From the NCBI GenBank assembly GCA_011799875.1, contig JAAAXO010000339.1, forward strand, positions 428,167-492,166: DNA of 64,000 bases, in the 5' to 3' direction. This document shows, one piece after another, positions 1 through 11,390 of the stretch. Origin of the DNA: Thinopyrum elongatum. Lineage: Eukaryota > Streptophyta > Magnoliopsida > Poales > Poaceae. The position numbers and the translations under genes are program-made. The notes beneath the pieces are model-generated. The model was not told the origin of the DNA. It ran no database searches and worked only from the letters and a program-made list of their open reading frames with translations. Within the stretch, counting starts at the first letter, position 1; every line of letters begins with the position of its first letter.

Positions 1-84
1 TGGGAAGGCTTATGATATGGTATGAAAAAGGGTCAGCAATAATCAATTCAGAGATGCAATGTTGAATAAACGTTCAACGACGGT
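1..84 (-). mobile_element. Type C 5' leader fragment
   Basis: This is the reverse complement of the C leader, matching the part read on the plus strand near 2755-2840. It stops at ACGGT, directly before an LTR that begins TGATGAGG. No coding content is visible. It is the edge of a larger element that extends left of the window. Confidence 0.75.
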
Positions 85-1006
85 TGATGAGGACATCAAT
101 ACCATTGTTACACCCACAGCCCCTGCTTCTATACATACTGGACCAATTACTAGAGCTCGCGCACGTCAATTAAAATATCAGGTACTTTTGTTTCTTGGTA
201 ATGATTCTAAAGTTCATGAGAATATGATGCTGCCTAAATTGGATACATTTGTTTTGCTTACAAATGAAGGGCCTAGCTTGGACAAGAAAGAGGAACCTTG
301 GAGCAAGTTCAAGCATGGAGATGATGGCATGCACAAGGGGAACAAGAACGGAGTTACAAGTGATGATTTCAGGACTTTGAAGCCACCATAATGAGTGCAG
401 GAAGCCTTGGACGAAATATACAAGATGTCACTTCATAAATTTCGTCCAGAGGCTATTATAGGTGCTGCGTCACCTTATTATTGGGCCAGGCCCATGTAAT
501 TTCGAAATACTTGAGTATAGGCTGCTTTTAGAGTCCGTATGTGTGGGGAAACAAGAGATAGGGTTGGTTTCGGACCCCTCCTTCAAGGGCCACGAAATCC
601 CCTCCTCTTCCTCCATATATACAGCCCTTAGGGCACCGTTTAGACTTTGGGTTTTGTTTAGATTAAAAGTTCGCCATAGCTGCAACTTCGCGTACTTCGT
701 TTGTGTTCAACGACCAGACCAAGACGTCACAGAACCCCACCTTGATCAATAAAGCTTTCATCTTATATTCGCAATATCCAGATTGCAAATCTTAGTTTCT
801 TGCTTGTTCTTCGTTTGCTTGCAGGAGATAGACCCTCGTGGTCAGGTTGATTGTGCTCCAGCGTGGTCAATAACCTCTCGGAGTTGGTTTAGCGATTGCT
901 AAGGCGCGACGTCCTCGCACGTTCGTAGTCGGATCGTCAAAGTCTACTCCACCAAAAACGATAGCTATCATCTCATCGAATGATCGGGACACCCTCGCCT
1001 CTATCA
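85..1006 (+). repeat. Type C LTR 1 (complete)
   Basis: The LTR begins TGATGAGGACATCAATACC and ends CTCTATCA, a TG...CA pair, at 922 bp. The first 305 bp are an open frame that would be the C-terminus of the pol polyprotein. A TATATA box lies near 616-621, the predicted transcription start about 30 bp later in the TTTGGG stretch, and an AATAAA signal at 748-753. The flanks ACGGT (left) and AGATG (right) do not match, so this is not a simple solo LTR with its target duplication. Ectopic LTR recombination is likely. Confidence 0.9.
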
Positions 1007-1041
1007 AGATGCCACTTCATAAATTTCGTCCAGAGGCTATC
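1007..1041 (+). repeat. 35-bp type C LTR fragment
   Basis: This short stretch matches an internal part of the C LTR (the segment with TTCATAAATTTCGTCC), about 340-373 bp from the LTR start. It carries a 'GCC' variant also seen near 10810. It is sandwiched between two complete LTRs and is probably a remnant of an LTR that was an insertion target. Confidence 0.75.
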
Positions 1042-1962
1042 TGATGAGGACATCAATACCATTGTTACACCCACAGCCCCTGCTTCTATACATACTGGAC
1101 CAATTACTAGAGCTCGCGCACGCCAATTAAAATATCAGGTACTTTCGTTTCTTGGTAATGATTCTAAAGTTCATGAGAATATGATGCTGCCTAAATTGGA
1201 TACATTTGTTTTGCTTACAAATGAAGGGCCTAGCTTGGACAAGAAAGAGGAACCTTGGAGCAAGTTCAAGCATGGAGATGATGGCATGCACAAGGGGAAC
1301 AAGAACGGAGTTACAAGTGATGATTTCAGGACTTTGAAGCCACCATAATGAGTGCAGGAAGCCTTGGACGAAATATACAAGATGTCACTTCATAAATTTC
1401 GTCCAGAGGCTATTATAGGTGCTGCGTCACCTTATTATTGGGCAAGGCCCATGTAATTTCGAAATACTTGAGTATAGGCTGTTTTTAGAGTCCGTATGTG
1501 TGGGGAAACAAGAGATAGGGTTGGTTTCGGACCCCTCCTTCAAGGGCCACGAAATCCCCTCCTTTCCTCCATATATACAGCCCTTAGGGCACCGTTTAGA
1601 CTTTGGGTTTTGTTTAGATTAAAAGTTCGCCATAGCTGCAACTTCGCGTACTTCGTTTGTGTTCAACGACCAGACCAAGACGTCACAGAACCCCACCTTG
1701 ATCAATAAAGCTTTCATCTTATATTCGCAATATCCAGATTGCAAATCTTAGTTTCTTGCTTGTTCTTCGTTTGCTTGCAGGAGATAGACCCTCGTGGTCA
1801 GGTTGATTGTGCTCCGGCGTGGTCAATAACCTCTCGGAGTTGGTTTAGCGATTGCTAAGGCGCGACGTCCTCGCACGTTCGTAGTCGGATCGTCAAAGTC
1901 TACTCCACCAAAAACGATAGCTATCATCTCATCGAAAGATCGGGACACCCCCTCCCCTATCA
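1042..1962 (+). repeat. Type C LTR 2 (5' LTR of the next element)
   Basis: A complete C LTR, with C-type U3 and C-type R-U5. It is followed directly by the primer-binding site and leader, so it acts as the 5' LTR of the element whose gag starts at 3063. It contains the same TATATA box, AATAAA and LTR-encoded pol tail as the other C LTRs. The left flank is CTATC. Confidence 0.9.
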
Positions 1963-1964
1963 AG

Positions 1965-1984
1965 TGGTATCAGATTCCCAGGTT
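1965..1984 (+). promoter_or_regulatory. Primer-binding site (initiator-Met type)
   Basis: TGGTATCAGA follows the LTR after AG, then TTCCCAGGTT. The first ten bases equal the usual complement of plant initiator tRNA-Met. The rest fits only with a small insertion. The same site follows most C LTRs (near 11393 and 15264, and inverted near 16985, 17949 and 40175). Confidence 0.8.
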
Positions 1985-2287
1985 GCTCGGTGAGATTTAC
2001 AGTTTTTCGTAGTTTAGATCGAGTCTGTTCTTCATACCTACAGTCCAGGAAAAAGCCAAAAAAAAAATATAGGGTTAGTTCATCATATCCGAACCAATCT
2101 GAGCCTTTGCATAATCTTTTTAGGGTTTTTGCTTTGTTGAATTTGCGGTTGCATCGTCGTGTCAAGTTGCTGGTCTTAGCGTCTAGTTCTTTAGAGTTTC
2201 GAGTTCTATTCACAAGTTGTCACGCCGCCGCCGCACCATCATCATCGCCCCTACCATATACCACCACAGCTTATCTGCTATTTCTCT

Positions 2288-2359
2288 GAGTCCATATACC
2301 ACCACCGATCCGAGTCCATATACCACCACCGATCCGAGTCCATATACCACCACCAATCC
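2288..2359 (+). repeat. 24-bp tandem repeat in C leader
   Basis: Three head-to-tail units of 24 bp start GAGTCCATATACC and end GATCC or AATCC, followed by degenerate units to about 2400. The same block occurs near 11715, inverted near 16590-16670 and 39830-39880, and near 59855, with different unit numbers or small substitutions. It is a copy-number marker for C leaders. Confidence 0.8.
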
Positions 2360-2707
2360 GAGCCCACATATACTACCGTCATATACCATCACCAGTCCGA
2401 GTTCCACCAGATTCATCTCTGCCACCAGTCCTAGTCCGAGTCCAGTATTTATTCCTTTATTTTAGAGTTCCAGATCACGCGATACTACGAGTCGTGAACA
2501 AGTCGGATTCCCCAATTTTCGTGCTACCCGCAGAAGAAAAATAGTTCCAGTTTCAAAAAAAAAATTTCTGGCTAGGCAGTTTTTAGACTTTTTCGAAAAA
2601 AAAATTGTTGCGAAGCAAAAAAAAAAAGAGGAAAAAAAAGTGCAAAAAAAAAAAATTCAGAGTGTGCTCCTCCCTTGTTTACGTGCAGCGCCGTGATTTT
2701 TGTTAGT

Positions 2708-2746
2708 GTTCTAGGCTCACGTCTCTAGCACGGTCTAGCCTAGGAC
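2708..2746 (+). promoter_or_regulatory. Conserved leader hairpin, possible RNA packaging or dimer signal
   Basis: GTTCTAGGCT (2708-2717) pairs with AGCCTAGGAC (2737-2746) over 10 bp with one G-U, leaving a 19-nt loop. The Q leader has the same stem, same spacing (29303-29341 on the minus strand; also near 41320), although the loop differs. Conservation in an otherwise diverged leader suggests a shared RNA function. Packaging is my inference. Confidence 0.5.
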
Positions 2747-3062
2747 CAGCACAGTACCGTCGTTGAGCGTTTATTCAACTTTGCATCTCTGAATTGATTA
2801 TTGCTGACCCTTTTTGCTACCATATCATAAGCCTTCCCAGCTCCACATACATCTACATCGTGCGTTTGACACCACCTGGCAATCGCTTTGTCTAATCTTT
2901 AAGAGTTTTGACTACAACGGTTGCCGATCACCACCTGCTGCTGGGTAAGAACTGGTAAGAATTTGAGATTTGCTTGACGGATTTGTGACACCACACCACA
3001 CCACCACCACTTTCTAGTAGTCTGTAGGATCATATTCTTGTGTTTTTCTATTGCTGCTAACC

Positions 3063-6000
3063 ATGGCAGGATCACAAGCCGACGAGATTGACTAGGAGAA
3101 CATGACGAACAAGGAGTTGCATGATAAATTTCAGCAAATGATGAGTGGCCAGGTGGGAGATGTGCTAAACAGATTTGAAGAGGCCATGGAGAAGATAGAT
3201 GGCATGGAGAAGTCGTTCGAGACAAAGCTGGATAACAAGTTTAATGAATTGCTCACGCGTCTTCCCCAACCACCACCGGCTGCACCTGTCGCACCTCTGC
3301 AACGACAACAACAACGCCCCCTTCCAAATCAGTTCAGACGAGCGAAGCGTGTTCCTCTTGAGGATGGCCAAACTTCTGGTGCTGCTGTTCCTACTGTTGA
3401 TGCTTCTTTGGCTCCTGCTCCTGCTGCTGCTGGTGCCGAGGAGGAGGATGATTACGCGGGCGATTATGAGGATGAGGTTGATCAAAATCATAACTACGTG
3501 CAACCACCAGCACCAGGTCGTCCACATGCAAAAAATCGCAATGGTAGGCCTGCACCACCACTTTAGGTACGAGATCATGACCATCTTCCTAAATTAAAAT
3601 TGAATATTCCACCATTCGAGGGTAGATATGTTCCTGATATATATCTTACTTGGGAGTTAGAAACTGAACAACGTTTTACATGTTTACAATATGCCGAGGA
3701 ACGACGTGTTGCTGCTGTTGTTTGTGCTTTCACTAGTTTTGCATGTGTATGGTGGTCTGAACATTGTAGATTATATCCTATTCCAGCTACGTGGGCTGCT
3801 TTGAAAACTGCTATGCGTACTCGTTGGGTTCCACCATATTATCAACGTGAATTACTTCAAAAATTGCAGCGCTTAAGACAAGGAAAAAAAATCTGTAGAA
3901 GAATATTATCAGGAATTACAAACTGGCATGATTAGATGTGGTATTGTTGAGGAGAATGAAGCTATGCTTGCACGTTTCATGGGTGGATTAAATAGAGAGA
4001 TTCAGACCATTCTAGAGTATAAGGAGTATAATAATATCACTCGTTTATTCCATCTTGCTTGTAAAGCTGAACGTGAAGTGCAGGATCGACAGGCATTGGT
4101 GCGAACTAATTTTTCTGCAGGTCGATCTTCATCATGGACACCGCGTGCCTCCTCTACTCCCACACGTCCTACTGCGGCACCACTGACTTCAGCCGCCAAT
4201 TCCAACCGAGATACAAGAAAACAGGCACCACCACCACCATCTGCCAAGAGTACACCTTCTGGGCCTGCCCAGAGCTCTTCTTCATCTATGGCATCAACAT
4301 GGCACACACATGATATTATTTGTCGTCGTTGTAAGGGAAGAGGTCATTATGCGAGAGAATGCCAATCTCCGCGTGTTCTGATTGCTACTGAGGATGGTGG
4401 GTATGAGTCCGCTAGTGATTATGATGAGGAGACTTTGGCTCTTATTACAAGTGAAGAACACGGTGGAGATGATTCTGATCATGAGACGCAATACATGGCT
4501 CCTGAAGACGCTGACAGGTATGAATGTTTAGTTGCTCAACGTGTTTTGAGTGTGCAGGTCACACAAGCTGAGCAAAATCAGAGGCATAATTTGTTCCATA
4601 CAAAGGGAGTTGTGAAGGAACGTTCTGTTCGCGTCATCATAGATGGAGGGAGCTGCAACAACTTGGCTAGCATGGAGATGGTGGAGAAGCTATCTCTCAC
4701 CACAAGACCACATCCACATCCTTACTATATCCAATGGTTCAACAACAGCGGCAAGGTTAAGGTAACACGTACTGTTCGTGTGCATTTTAGTATCTCTACA
4801 TATGCTGATTATGTTGATTGTGATGTGGTACCCATGCAAGCATGTTCATTATTACTTGGTAGACCATGGCAATTTGATAAAGATTCTGTACACCATGGTA
4901 GAAACAATCAGTATACTCTTGTTCATAAGGATAAACATATTACTTTGCTTCCTATGACTCCTGATTCTATTTTGAAAGATGCTATTAATAGAGCTAGTAA
5001 AGCAAAGCAGGAGAAAAATAAGAGTGAAAATCAGATTGTGGCAAAAGAATTTGAGCAACAAATGAAGCCTCATAATAAACCATCTAGTGTTGCTTCTGAA
5101 ATTAAATTGAAAAGTGCATGCTTACTTGCCACCAAATCTGATATTGATGAGCTAGATTTCAGCAATTCTGTTTGCTATGCTTTTGTGTGCAAAGAGGCGT
5201 TATTTTCATTCGAGGACGTGCCTTCCTCTTTGCCACCTGCGGTCACTAACATTTTGCAGGAGTTCGCTGACGTCTTTCCACAAGACGTGCCACCGGGATT
5301 ACCACCTATTCGCGGGATTGAGCATCAGATTGACTTAATTCCCGGTGCTTCCTTGCCAAACCGTGCGCCATACCGTACCAATCCAGAGGAGACGAAGGAG
5401 ATTATGCGTCAAGTGCAGGAGCTGCTCGACAAAGGTTATATACGCGAATCTCTTAGTCCTTGTGCTGTTCCTATTATACTAGTGCCAAAAAAGGATGGTA
5501 CGTCGCGTATGTGTGTTGATTGTAGAGGCATTAATAATATTACTATTCGTTATCGTCATCCTATTCCTAGGCTAGATGATATGCTTGATGAATTGAGTGG
5601 CTCTACAATATTCTCCAAAGTTGATTTGCGTAGTGGATACCATCAAATTCGTATGAAATTGGGAGATGAATGGAAAACAGCATTTAAAACTAAGTTCGGT
5701 TTATATGAGTGGTTAGTCATGCCTTTTGGGTTAACTAATGCACCTAGTACTTTCATGAGATTAATGAACGAAGTTTTACGTGCTTTCATTGGACGATTTG
5801 TGGTAGTTTACTTTGATGATATATTGATTTATAGCAGATCTTTGGAGGAACATTTGGAACATTTACGTGTTGTTTTTATTGCGCTACGTGATGCACGTTT
5901 GTTTGGTAACCTTGGGAAGTGCACCTTTTGCACCGACCGAGTATCTTTTCTTGGCTATGTTGTTACTCCACAGGGAATTGAAGTTGATAAAGCCAAGATT

Positions 6001-6285
6001 GAAGCTATTGAGAGTTGGCCGCAGCCCAAAACGGTCACACAAGTGAGGAGTTTCCTTGGCCTCGCTGGTTTCTATAGGCGTTTTGTGAGAGATTTCAGTA
6101 CCATTGCTGCACCTCTCAACGAGCTTACAAAGAAGGATGTGCCTTTTGTTTGGGGTACCGCACAGGAAGAAGCCTTCACGGTGTTGAAAGATAAGTTAAC
6201 ACATGCTCCTTTACTCCAACTTCCTGATTTTAATAAGACTTTTGAGCTTGAATGTGATGCTAGTGGAATTGGATTAGGAGGTGTG
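3063..6285 (+). pseudogene. Type C gag-PR-RT polyprotein, broken and truncated
   Basis: Starts ATG in CCATGG. Order: capsid region, zinc knuckle CX2CX4HX4C (about 4321-4362), protease with DGGS (about 4636), RT with YFDD (5809-5820), and the first RNase H aspartate (DASG, about 6255). Lesions seen: TAG replacing tryptophan codon 11 (3093-3095), TAG at 3564-3566 and a +1 slip in an A run near 3884-3891. The copy ends after the GLGG(V) motif of RNase H, where a Q LTR begins. The other half of RNase H and INT are absent here. CRM lineage is inferred from the DGGS protease, the leader/LTR features and the linked LTR-encoded tail. Confidence 0.9.
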
Positions 6286-7267
6286 TGATGAGGACATGAA
6301 TACCTTGGATACGACCAAAAATATTGCATACATGTATATTTGTGAGGTGATTTCTAATGCAAACTATGCAATAATTTATTTGTGTCATCCAGGACAAAAA
6401 TACTTCACAAACTTTTGTGCCATGTCTAATTGCAGGTGTATGGGACATTTGTACAATTCACATATGAAGATAAGGGAAAACGAGAAGTTTAGGTGCTGTT
6501 CAAAAAGTCCTCTCACGTCACTTTTGGGCCAAGAGAAGATAGAGTCCAAGTCTCTCACGTTCTGGATTCAGATTCGGACTGCACAGACATACCTGACTCA
6601 AAACGCCAAGAACTTTTTCATACGGACTCCGAATTGGGTGATTCTTTTTTTGTTAGAAAGTAGATTTCGTGCTCTTTCCAACCCAATTGGACTCACCTTA
6701 AAATTCATCTGGAGCTATGAGTTATTGACGAAACAATCTGACGCTGCAGCAGAATCCGAGTCAAACTACAAGTCCAAAGGTGTTGCATCACCTCCACTTG
6801 GGCCCATGAGCCTTGTACGACCTAGGGTTAGTTTTAGGCTGCCTTGGGACGTCCTCCCACCTCCTTGGCCGCCACCCCTTACTCCTATATAAGTAGATCC
6901 ATCTAGTAGCTTTTTCCTTGGGATTTGTTTAGTTAAAAGTTAGCCATTGCAACTTCGTGTACTTCGTTTGTGTCCAACGACCAGACCAAGACCGCTTTCG
7001 GATCCCCACCATTATCAATACTTCATCTATATTCGCAATATTCAGATTGCATTATCATATTCTTGCTTGTTCTTTGATTGCGTGCAGGAATAGACCTTCG
7101 TGGTCAGGCTGATCGTGCTTCCAGCATCATCAGTAACCTCAGGAGATTGGTTTAGCGATTGCTAAGGCGCAACGTCGTGCACGTTTGTAGTCGGATCGTC
7201 AAAGTCGGCTCCACCAAATCGATAGTTACCATCTCATCGAAAGATCGGGACACCCCCGCCTCTATCA
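6286..7267 (+). repeat. Type Q LTR 3 (complete)
   Basis: Begins TGATGAGGACATGAATACC and ends CTCTATCA, 982 bp. U3 is an open frame of about 200 codons that ends in the TATA box (TATATAA, 6886-6892). R-U5 is the Q form (contains GACCGCTTTCGGATCC). It follows GGAGGTGTG of the C RNase H. A primer site and Q leader follow, so this is a 5' LTR. Confidence 0.9.
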
Positions 7268-7562
7268 AGTGGTATCAGTTTTCAGGTTGCTCGGTGAGAA
7301 TTTTCAGTTTTCCCTAGATTAGATTTATTTTCTTACCTATTGTCCAAAAAAAAGCCACAAAAAAAAAGTTAGATCTATTCATCCTTTGTCCAAGCCAGTC
7401 TGAGCCTTTGCAATTTTCTTTTCATTGCTTGCATAGTTGAATTATCGGTTACATCGTCGTGTCGAGTTGCTGGTCTTAGTGTCTAGTTCGTTTAGAGTTT
7501 CGAGTTCTGTTCACATTAGTCACGCCGCCGCTGCATCGTTATTCCTTCCGCTGTCCACCATC
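7268..7562 (+). mobile_element. Type Q leader, first 295 bp
   Basis: PBS TGGTATCAG starts at 7270, then the Q-specific start TTTTCAGGTTGCTCGG and the leader seen in full on the minus strand at 30423-29000. It is cut at CCATC by the start of a C LTR. No gene is seen. Confidence 0.8.
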
Positions 7563-8483
7563 TGATGAGGACATCAATACCATTGTTACACCCACAGCCC
7601 CTGCTTCTATACATACTGGACCAATTACTAGAGCTCGCGCACGCCAATTAAATTATCAGGTACTTTCGTTTCTTGGTAATGATTCTAAAGTTCATGAGAA
7701 TATGATGCTGCCTAAATTGGATACATTTGTTTTGCTTACAAATGAAGGCCCTAGCTTGGACAAGAAAGGGGAACCTTGGAGCAAGTTCAAGCATGGAGAT
7801 GATGGCATGCACAAGGGGAACAAGAACGGAGTTACAAGTGATGATTTCAGGACTTTGAAGCCACCATAATGAGTGCAGGAAGCCTTGGACGAAATATACA
7901 AGATGTCACTTCATAAATTTCGTCCAGAGGCTATTATAGGTGCTGCGTCACCTTATTATTGGGCCAGGCCCATGTAATTTCGAAATACTTGAGTATAGGC
8001 TGTTTTAGAGTCCGTATGTGTGGGGAAACAAGAGATAGGGTTGGTTTCGGACCCCTCCTTCAAGGGCCACGAAATCCCCTCCTCTTCCTCCATATATACA
8101 GCCCTTAGGGCACCGTTTAGACTTTGGGTTTTGTTTAGATTAAAAGTTCGCCATAGCTGCAACTTCGCGTACTTCGTTTGTGTTCAACGACCAGACCAAG
8201 ACGTCACAGAACCCCACCTTGATCAATAAAGCTTTCATCTTATATTCGCAATATCCAGATTGCAAATCTCAGTTTCTTGCTTGTTCTTCGTTTGCTTGCA
8301 GGAGATAGACCCTCGTGGTCAGGTTGATTGTGCTCCGGCGTGGTCAATAACCTCTCGGAGTTGGTTTAGCGATTGCTAAGGCGCGACGTCCTCGCACGTT
8401 CGTAGTCGGATCGTCAAAGTCTACTCCACCAAAAACGATAGCTATCATCTCATCGAAAGATCGGGACACCCTCGCCTCTATCA
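7563..8483 (+). repeat. Type C LTR 4 (complete)
   Basis: C-type U3 and R-U5, exact TGATGAGG and CTCTATCA ends. Left flank CCATC is Q leader; right flank CGTTT is C pol. The unmatched flanks show that this is a recombination product, not an undisturbed insertion. Confidence 0.88.
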
Positions 8484-10775
8484 CGTTTGTTTGGTAACCT
8501 TGGGAAGTGCACCTTTTGCACCGACCGAGTATCTTTTCTTGGCTATGTTGTTACTCCACAGGGAATTGAAGTTGATAAAGCCAAGATTGAAGCTATTGAG
8601 AGTTGGCCGCAGCCCAAAACGGTCACACAAGTGAGGAGTTTCCTTGGCCTCGCTGGTTTCTATAGGCGTTTTGTGAGAGATTTCAGTACCGTTGCTGCAC
8701 CTCTCAACGAGCTTACAAAGAAGGATGTGCCTTTTGTTTGGGGTACCGCACAGGAAGAAGCCTTCACGGTGTTGAAAGATAAGTTAACACATGCTCCTTT
8801 ACTCCAACTTCCTGATTTTAATAAGACTTTTGAGCTTGAATGTGATGCTAGTGGAATTGGATTAGGAGGTGTGTTATTACAAGATGGCAAACCTGTTGCA
8901 TACTTTTCTGAAAAATTGAGTGGGCCTAGTCTGAATTACTCTACTTATGATAAGGAATTATATGCTCTTGTTCGGACTTTGGAAACATGGCAACATTATT
9001 TATGGCCCAAAGAATTTGTTATTCATTCTGATCATGAATCTTTGAAACATATTAAAAGTCAAGCCAAACTGAACCGTAGATATGCTAAATGGGTTGAATT
9101 CATTGAGACTTTCCCTTATGTCATTAAACACAAGAAGGGTAAAGAAAATGTTATTGCTGATGCATTGTCTCGTCGTTATACTATGCTTTCACAACTTGAC
9201 TTTAAAATATTTGGTTTGGAGACCATCAAAGATCAATATGTGCATGATGCTGAATTTAAAGATGTATTGCAGAATTGTAAAGAAGGGAGAACATGGAACA
9301 AGTTCGTCGTTAACGATGGATTTGTGTTTCGTGCTAACAAGCTATGCATTCCAGCTAGCTCCGTTCGTCTTTTGTTGTTGCAGGAGGCGCATGGAGGAGG
9401 ATTAATGGGACACTTTGGCGTAAAGAAGACGAAGGATGTACTTGCTACACATTTCTTTTGGCCAAAGATGAGACGGGATGTTGAGCGCTTTGTTGCTCGC
9501 TGCACTACATGTCAAAAAGCTAAGTCACGACTCAATCCTCATGGTTTATATATGCCTTTGCCTGTACCTAGTGTTCCATGGGAGGATATATCTATGGACT
9601 TTGTTTTGGGTTTACCTCGAACAAAGAAGGGGAGGGATAGCATATTTGTTGTCGAGGATAGGTTCTTGAAAATGGCACACTTTATACCATGTCATAAAAG
9701 CGATGATGCTGCTAATGTTGCTGATTTGTTCTTTCGTGAAATTATTCGCTTGCATGGTGTGCCAAATACTATTGTTTCAGATCGTGATACCAAATTTCTT
9801 AGCCACTTTTGGAGATGTTTATGGGCTAAGTTGGGGACTAAACTCCTTTTTAGTACTACTTGTCACCCCCAAACTGATGGACAAACTGAAGTAGTCAATA
9901 GAACTTTGTCTACTATGCTTAGGGCTGTTTTGAAGAATAACAAGAAAATGTGGGAAGAATGCTTGCCTCATATTGAATTTGCTTATAATCGTTCGTTGCA
10001 TTCTACTACTAAGATGTGCCCTTTTGAAATTGTATATGGTTTCCTACCTCGTGCACCTATTGATTTGTTACCTCTTCCATCTTCGGAGAAGGTTAATTTT
10101 GATGCTAAACAACGTGCTGAATTGATCTTAAAAATGCATGAGTTAACTAAGGAGAACATTGAGCGTATGAATGCTAAATATAAACTTGCTGGAGATAAGG
10201 GTAGAAAACATGTTGTGTTTGCACCTGGAGATCTTGTTTGGTTACATTTGCGTAAGGATAGATTTCCTGATTTGCGCAAATCAAAGCTAATGCCACGTGC
10301 TGATGGTCCTTTTAAGGTGTTAGAGAAAATAAATGATAATGCATATAAACTTGAGCTGCCTGCAGATTTTGGGGTTAGTCCCAGTTTTAACATTGCAGAT
10401 TTGAAGCCTTATTTGGGTGAGGAAGATGAGCTTCCGTCGAGGACGACTTCATTTCAAGAAGGGGAGGATGATGAGGACATCAATACCATTGTTACACCCA
10501 CAGCCCCTGCTGCTATACATACTGGACCAATTACTAGAGCTCGCGCACGCCAATTAAATTATCAGGTACTTTCGTTTCTTGGTAATGATTCTAATGTTCA
10601 TGAGAATATGATGGTGCCTAAATTGGATACATTTGTTTTGCTTACAAATGAAGGGCCTAGCTTGGACAAGAAAGAGGAACCTTGGAGCAAGTTCAAGCAT
10701 GGAGATGATGGCATGCGCAAGGGGAACAAGAACAGAGATACAAGTGATGATTTCAGGACTTTGAAGCCACCATAA
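8484..10775 (+). pseudogene. Type C pol 3' part: RT thumb, RNase H, integrase
   Basis: An uninterrupted frame runs from the end of RT through RNase H (DASG about 8839; ADALS about 9160) and integrase with its HHCC zinc region (about 9388-9515) and D-D-E core (DFVLG about 9598, SDRDTK about 9777, TDGQTEVVN about 9878). It ends in the LTR at 10775, about 102 codons after the LTR start at 10469. The integrase core has ED at 9655-9660 where the minus-strand copy has VD. It lacks gag, PR and most of RT because an LTR replaces them. The first ~390 bp overlap the end of the copy at 3063-6285, so the two are different copies. Confidence 0.9.
10456..10468 (+). promoter_or_regulatory. Polypurine tract before the 3' LTR
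   Basis: AAGAAGGGGAGGA lies directly before the LTR start, where plus-strand synthesis would be primed. The identical tract precedes the Q LTR at 43103 (43090-43102), so both families present the same substrate to one enzyme. Confidence 0.85.
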
Positions 10776-11390
10776 TGAGTGCAGGAAGCCTTGGATGAAA
10801 TATACAAGATGCCACTTCATAAATTTCGTCCAGAGGCTATTATAGGTGCTGCGTCACCTTATTATTGGGCCAGGCCCATGTAATTTCGAAATACTTGAGT
10901 ATAGGCTGTTTTTAGAGTCCGTATGTGTGGGGAAACAAGAGATAGGGTTGGTTTCGGACCCCTCCTTCAAGGGCCACGAAATCCCCCCCTCTTCCTCCAT
11001 ATATACAGCCCTTAGGGCACCGTTTAGACTTTGGGTTTTGTTTAGATTAAAAGTTCGCCATAGCTGCAACTTCGCGTACTTCGTTTGTGTTCAACGACCA
11101 GACCAAGACGTCACAGAACCCCACCTCGATCTATAAAGCTTTCATCTTATATTCGCAATATCCAGATTGCAAAATCTTAGTTCTTGCTTGTTCTTCGTTT
11201 GCTTGCAGGAGATAGACCCTCGTGGTCAGGTTGATTGTGCTCCGGCGTGGTCAATAACCTCTCGGAGTTGGTTTAGCGATTGCTAAGGCGCGACATCCTC
11301 GCACGTTCGTAGTCGGATCGTCAAAGTCTACTCCACCAAAAACGATAGCTATCATCTCATCGAAAGATCGGGACACCCTCGCCTCTATCA
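10469..11390 (+). repeat. Type C LTR 5
   Basis: Complete C LTR, 922 bp. It is the 3' LTR of the pol copy on its left and is followed by PBS and leader of another copy on its right, so it is shared by two internal regions. This is the arrangement left by LTR-LTR recombination between tandem or nested copies. Confidence 0.9.

Larger units (their letters stand above)
1963..3062 (+). mobile_element. Type C 5' leader
   Basis: Non-coding leader of about 1.1 kb between PBS and gag. It contains a 24-bp tandem repeat (2288-2359), A-rich runs (about 2555-2660) and a 39-nt hairpin (2708-2746). A 3' half, from about 2698 to gag, is clearly related to the Q leader at 41310-41666. Short open frames here are in low-complexity sequence and I do not call them genes. 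Confidence 0.85.

Noticed and set aside
462..752. 96-codon frame in the C LTR that recurs in most copies (MLRHLII...)
   Set aside because: It recurs only because the LTR recurs. It spans U3, TATA box and R, lacks known motifs, and several copies differ by frameshift or start loss. I treat it as incidental.
85..1006. LTR 1 as a clean solo LTR
   Set aside because: Flanks ACGGT and AGATG do not match, so recombination after insertion is more likely.
2217..2465. Ser/Pro/Thr-rich frame across the 24-bp repeats
   Set aside because: The composition is explained by the tandem repeat, and it lies in the untranslated leader.
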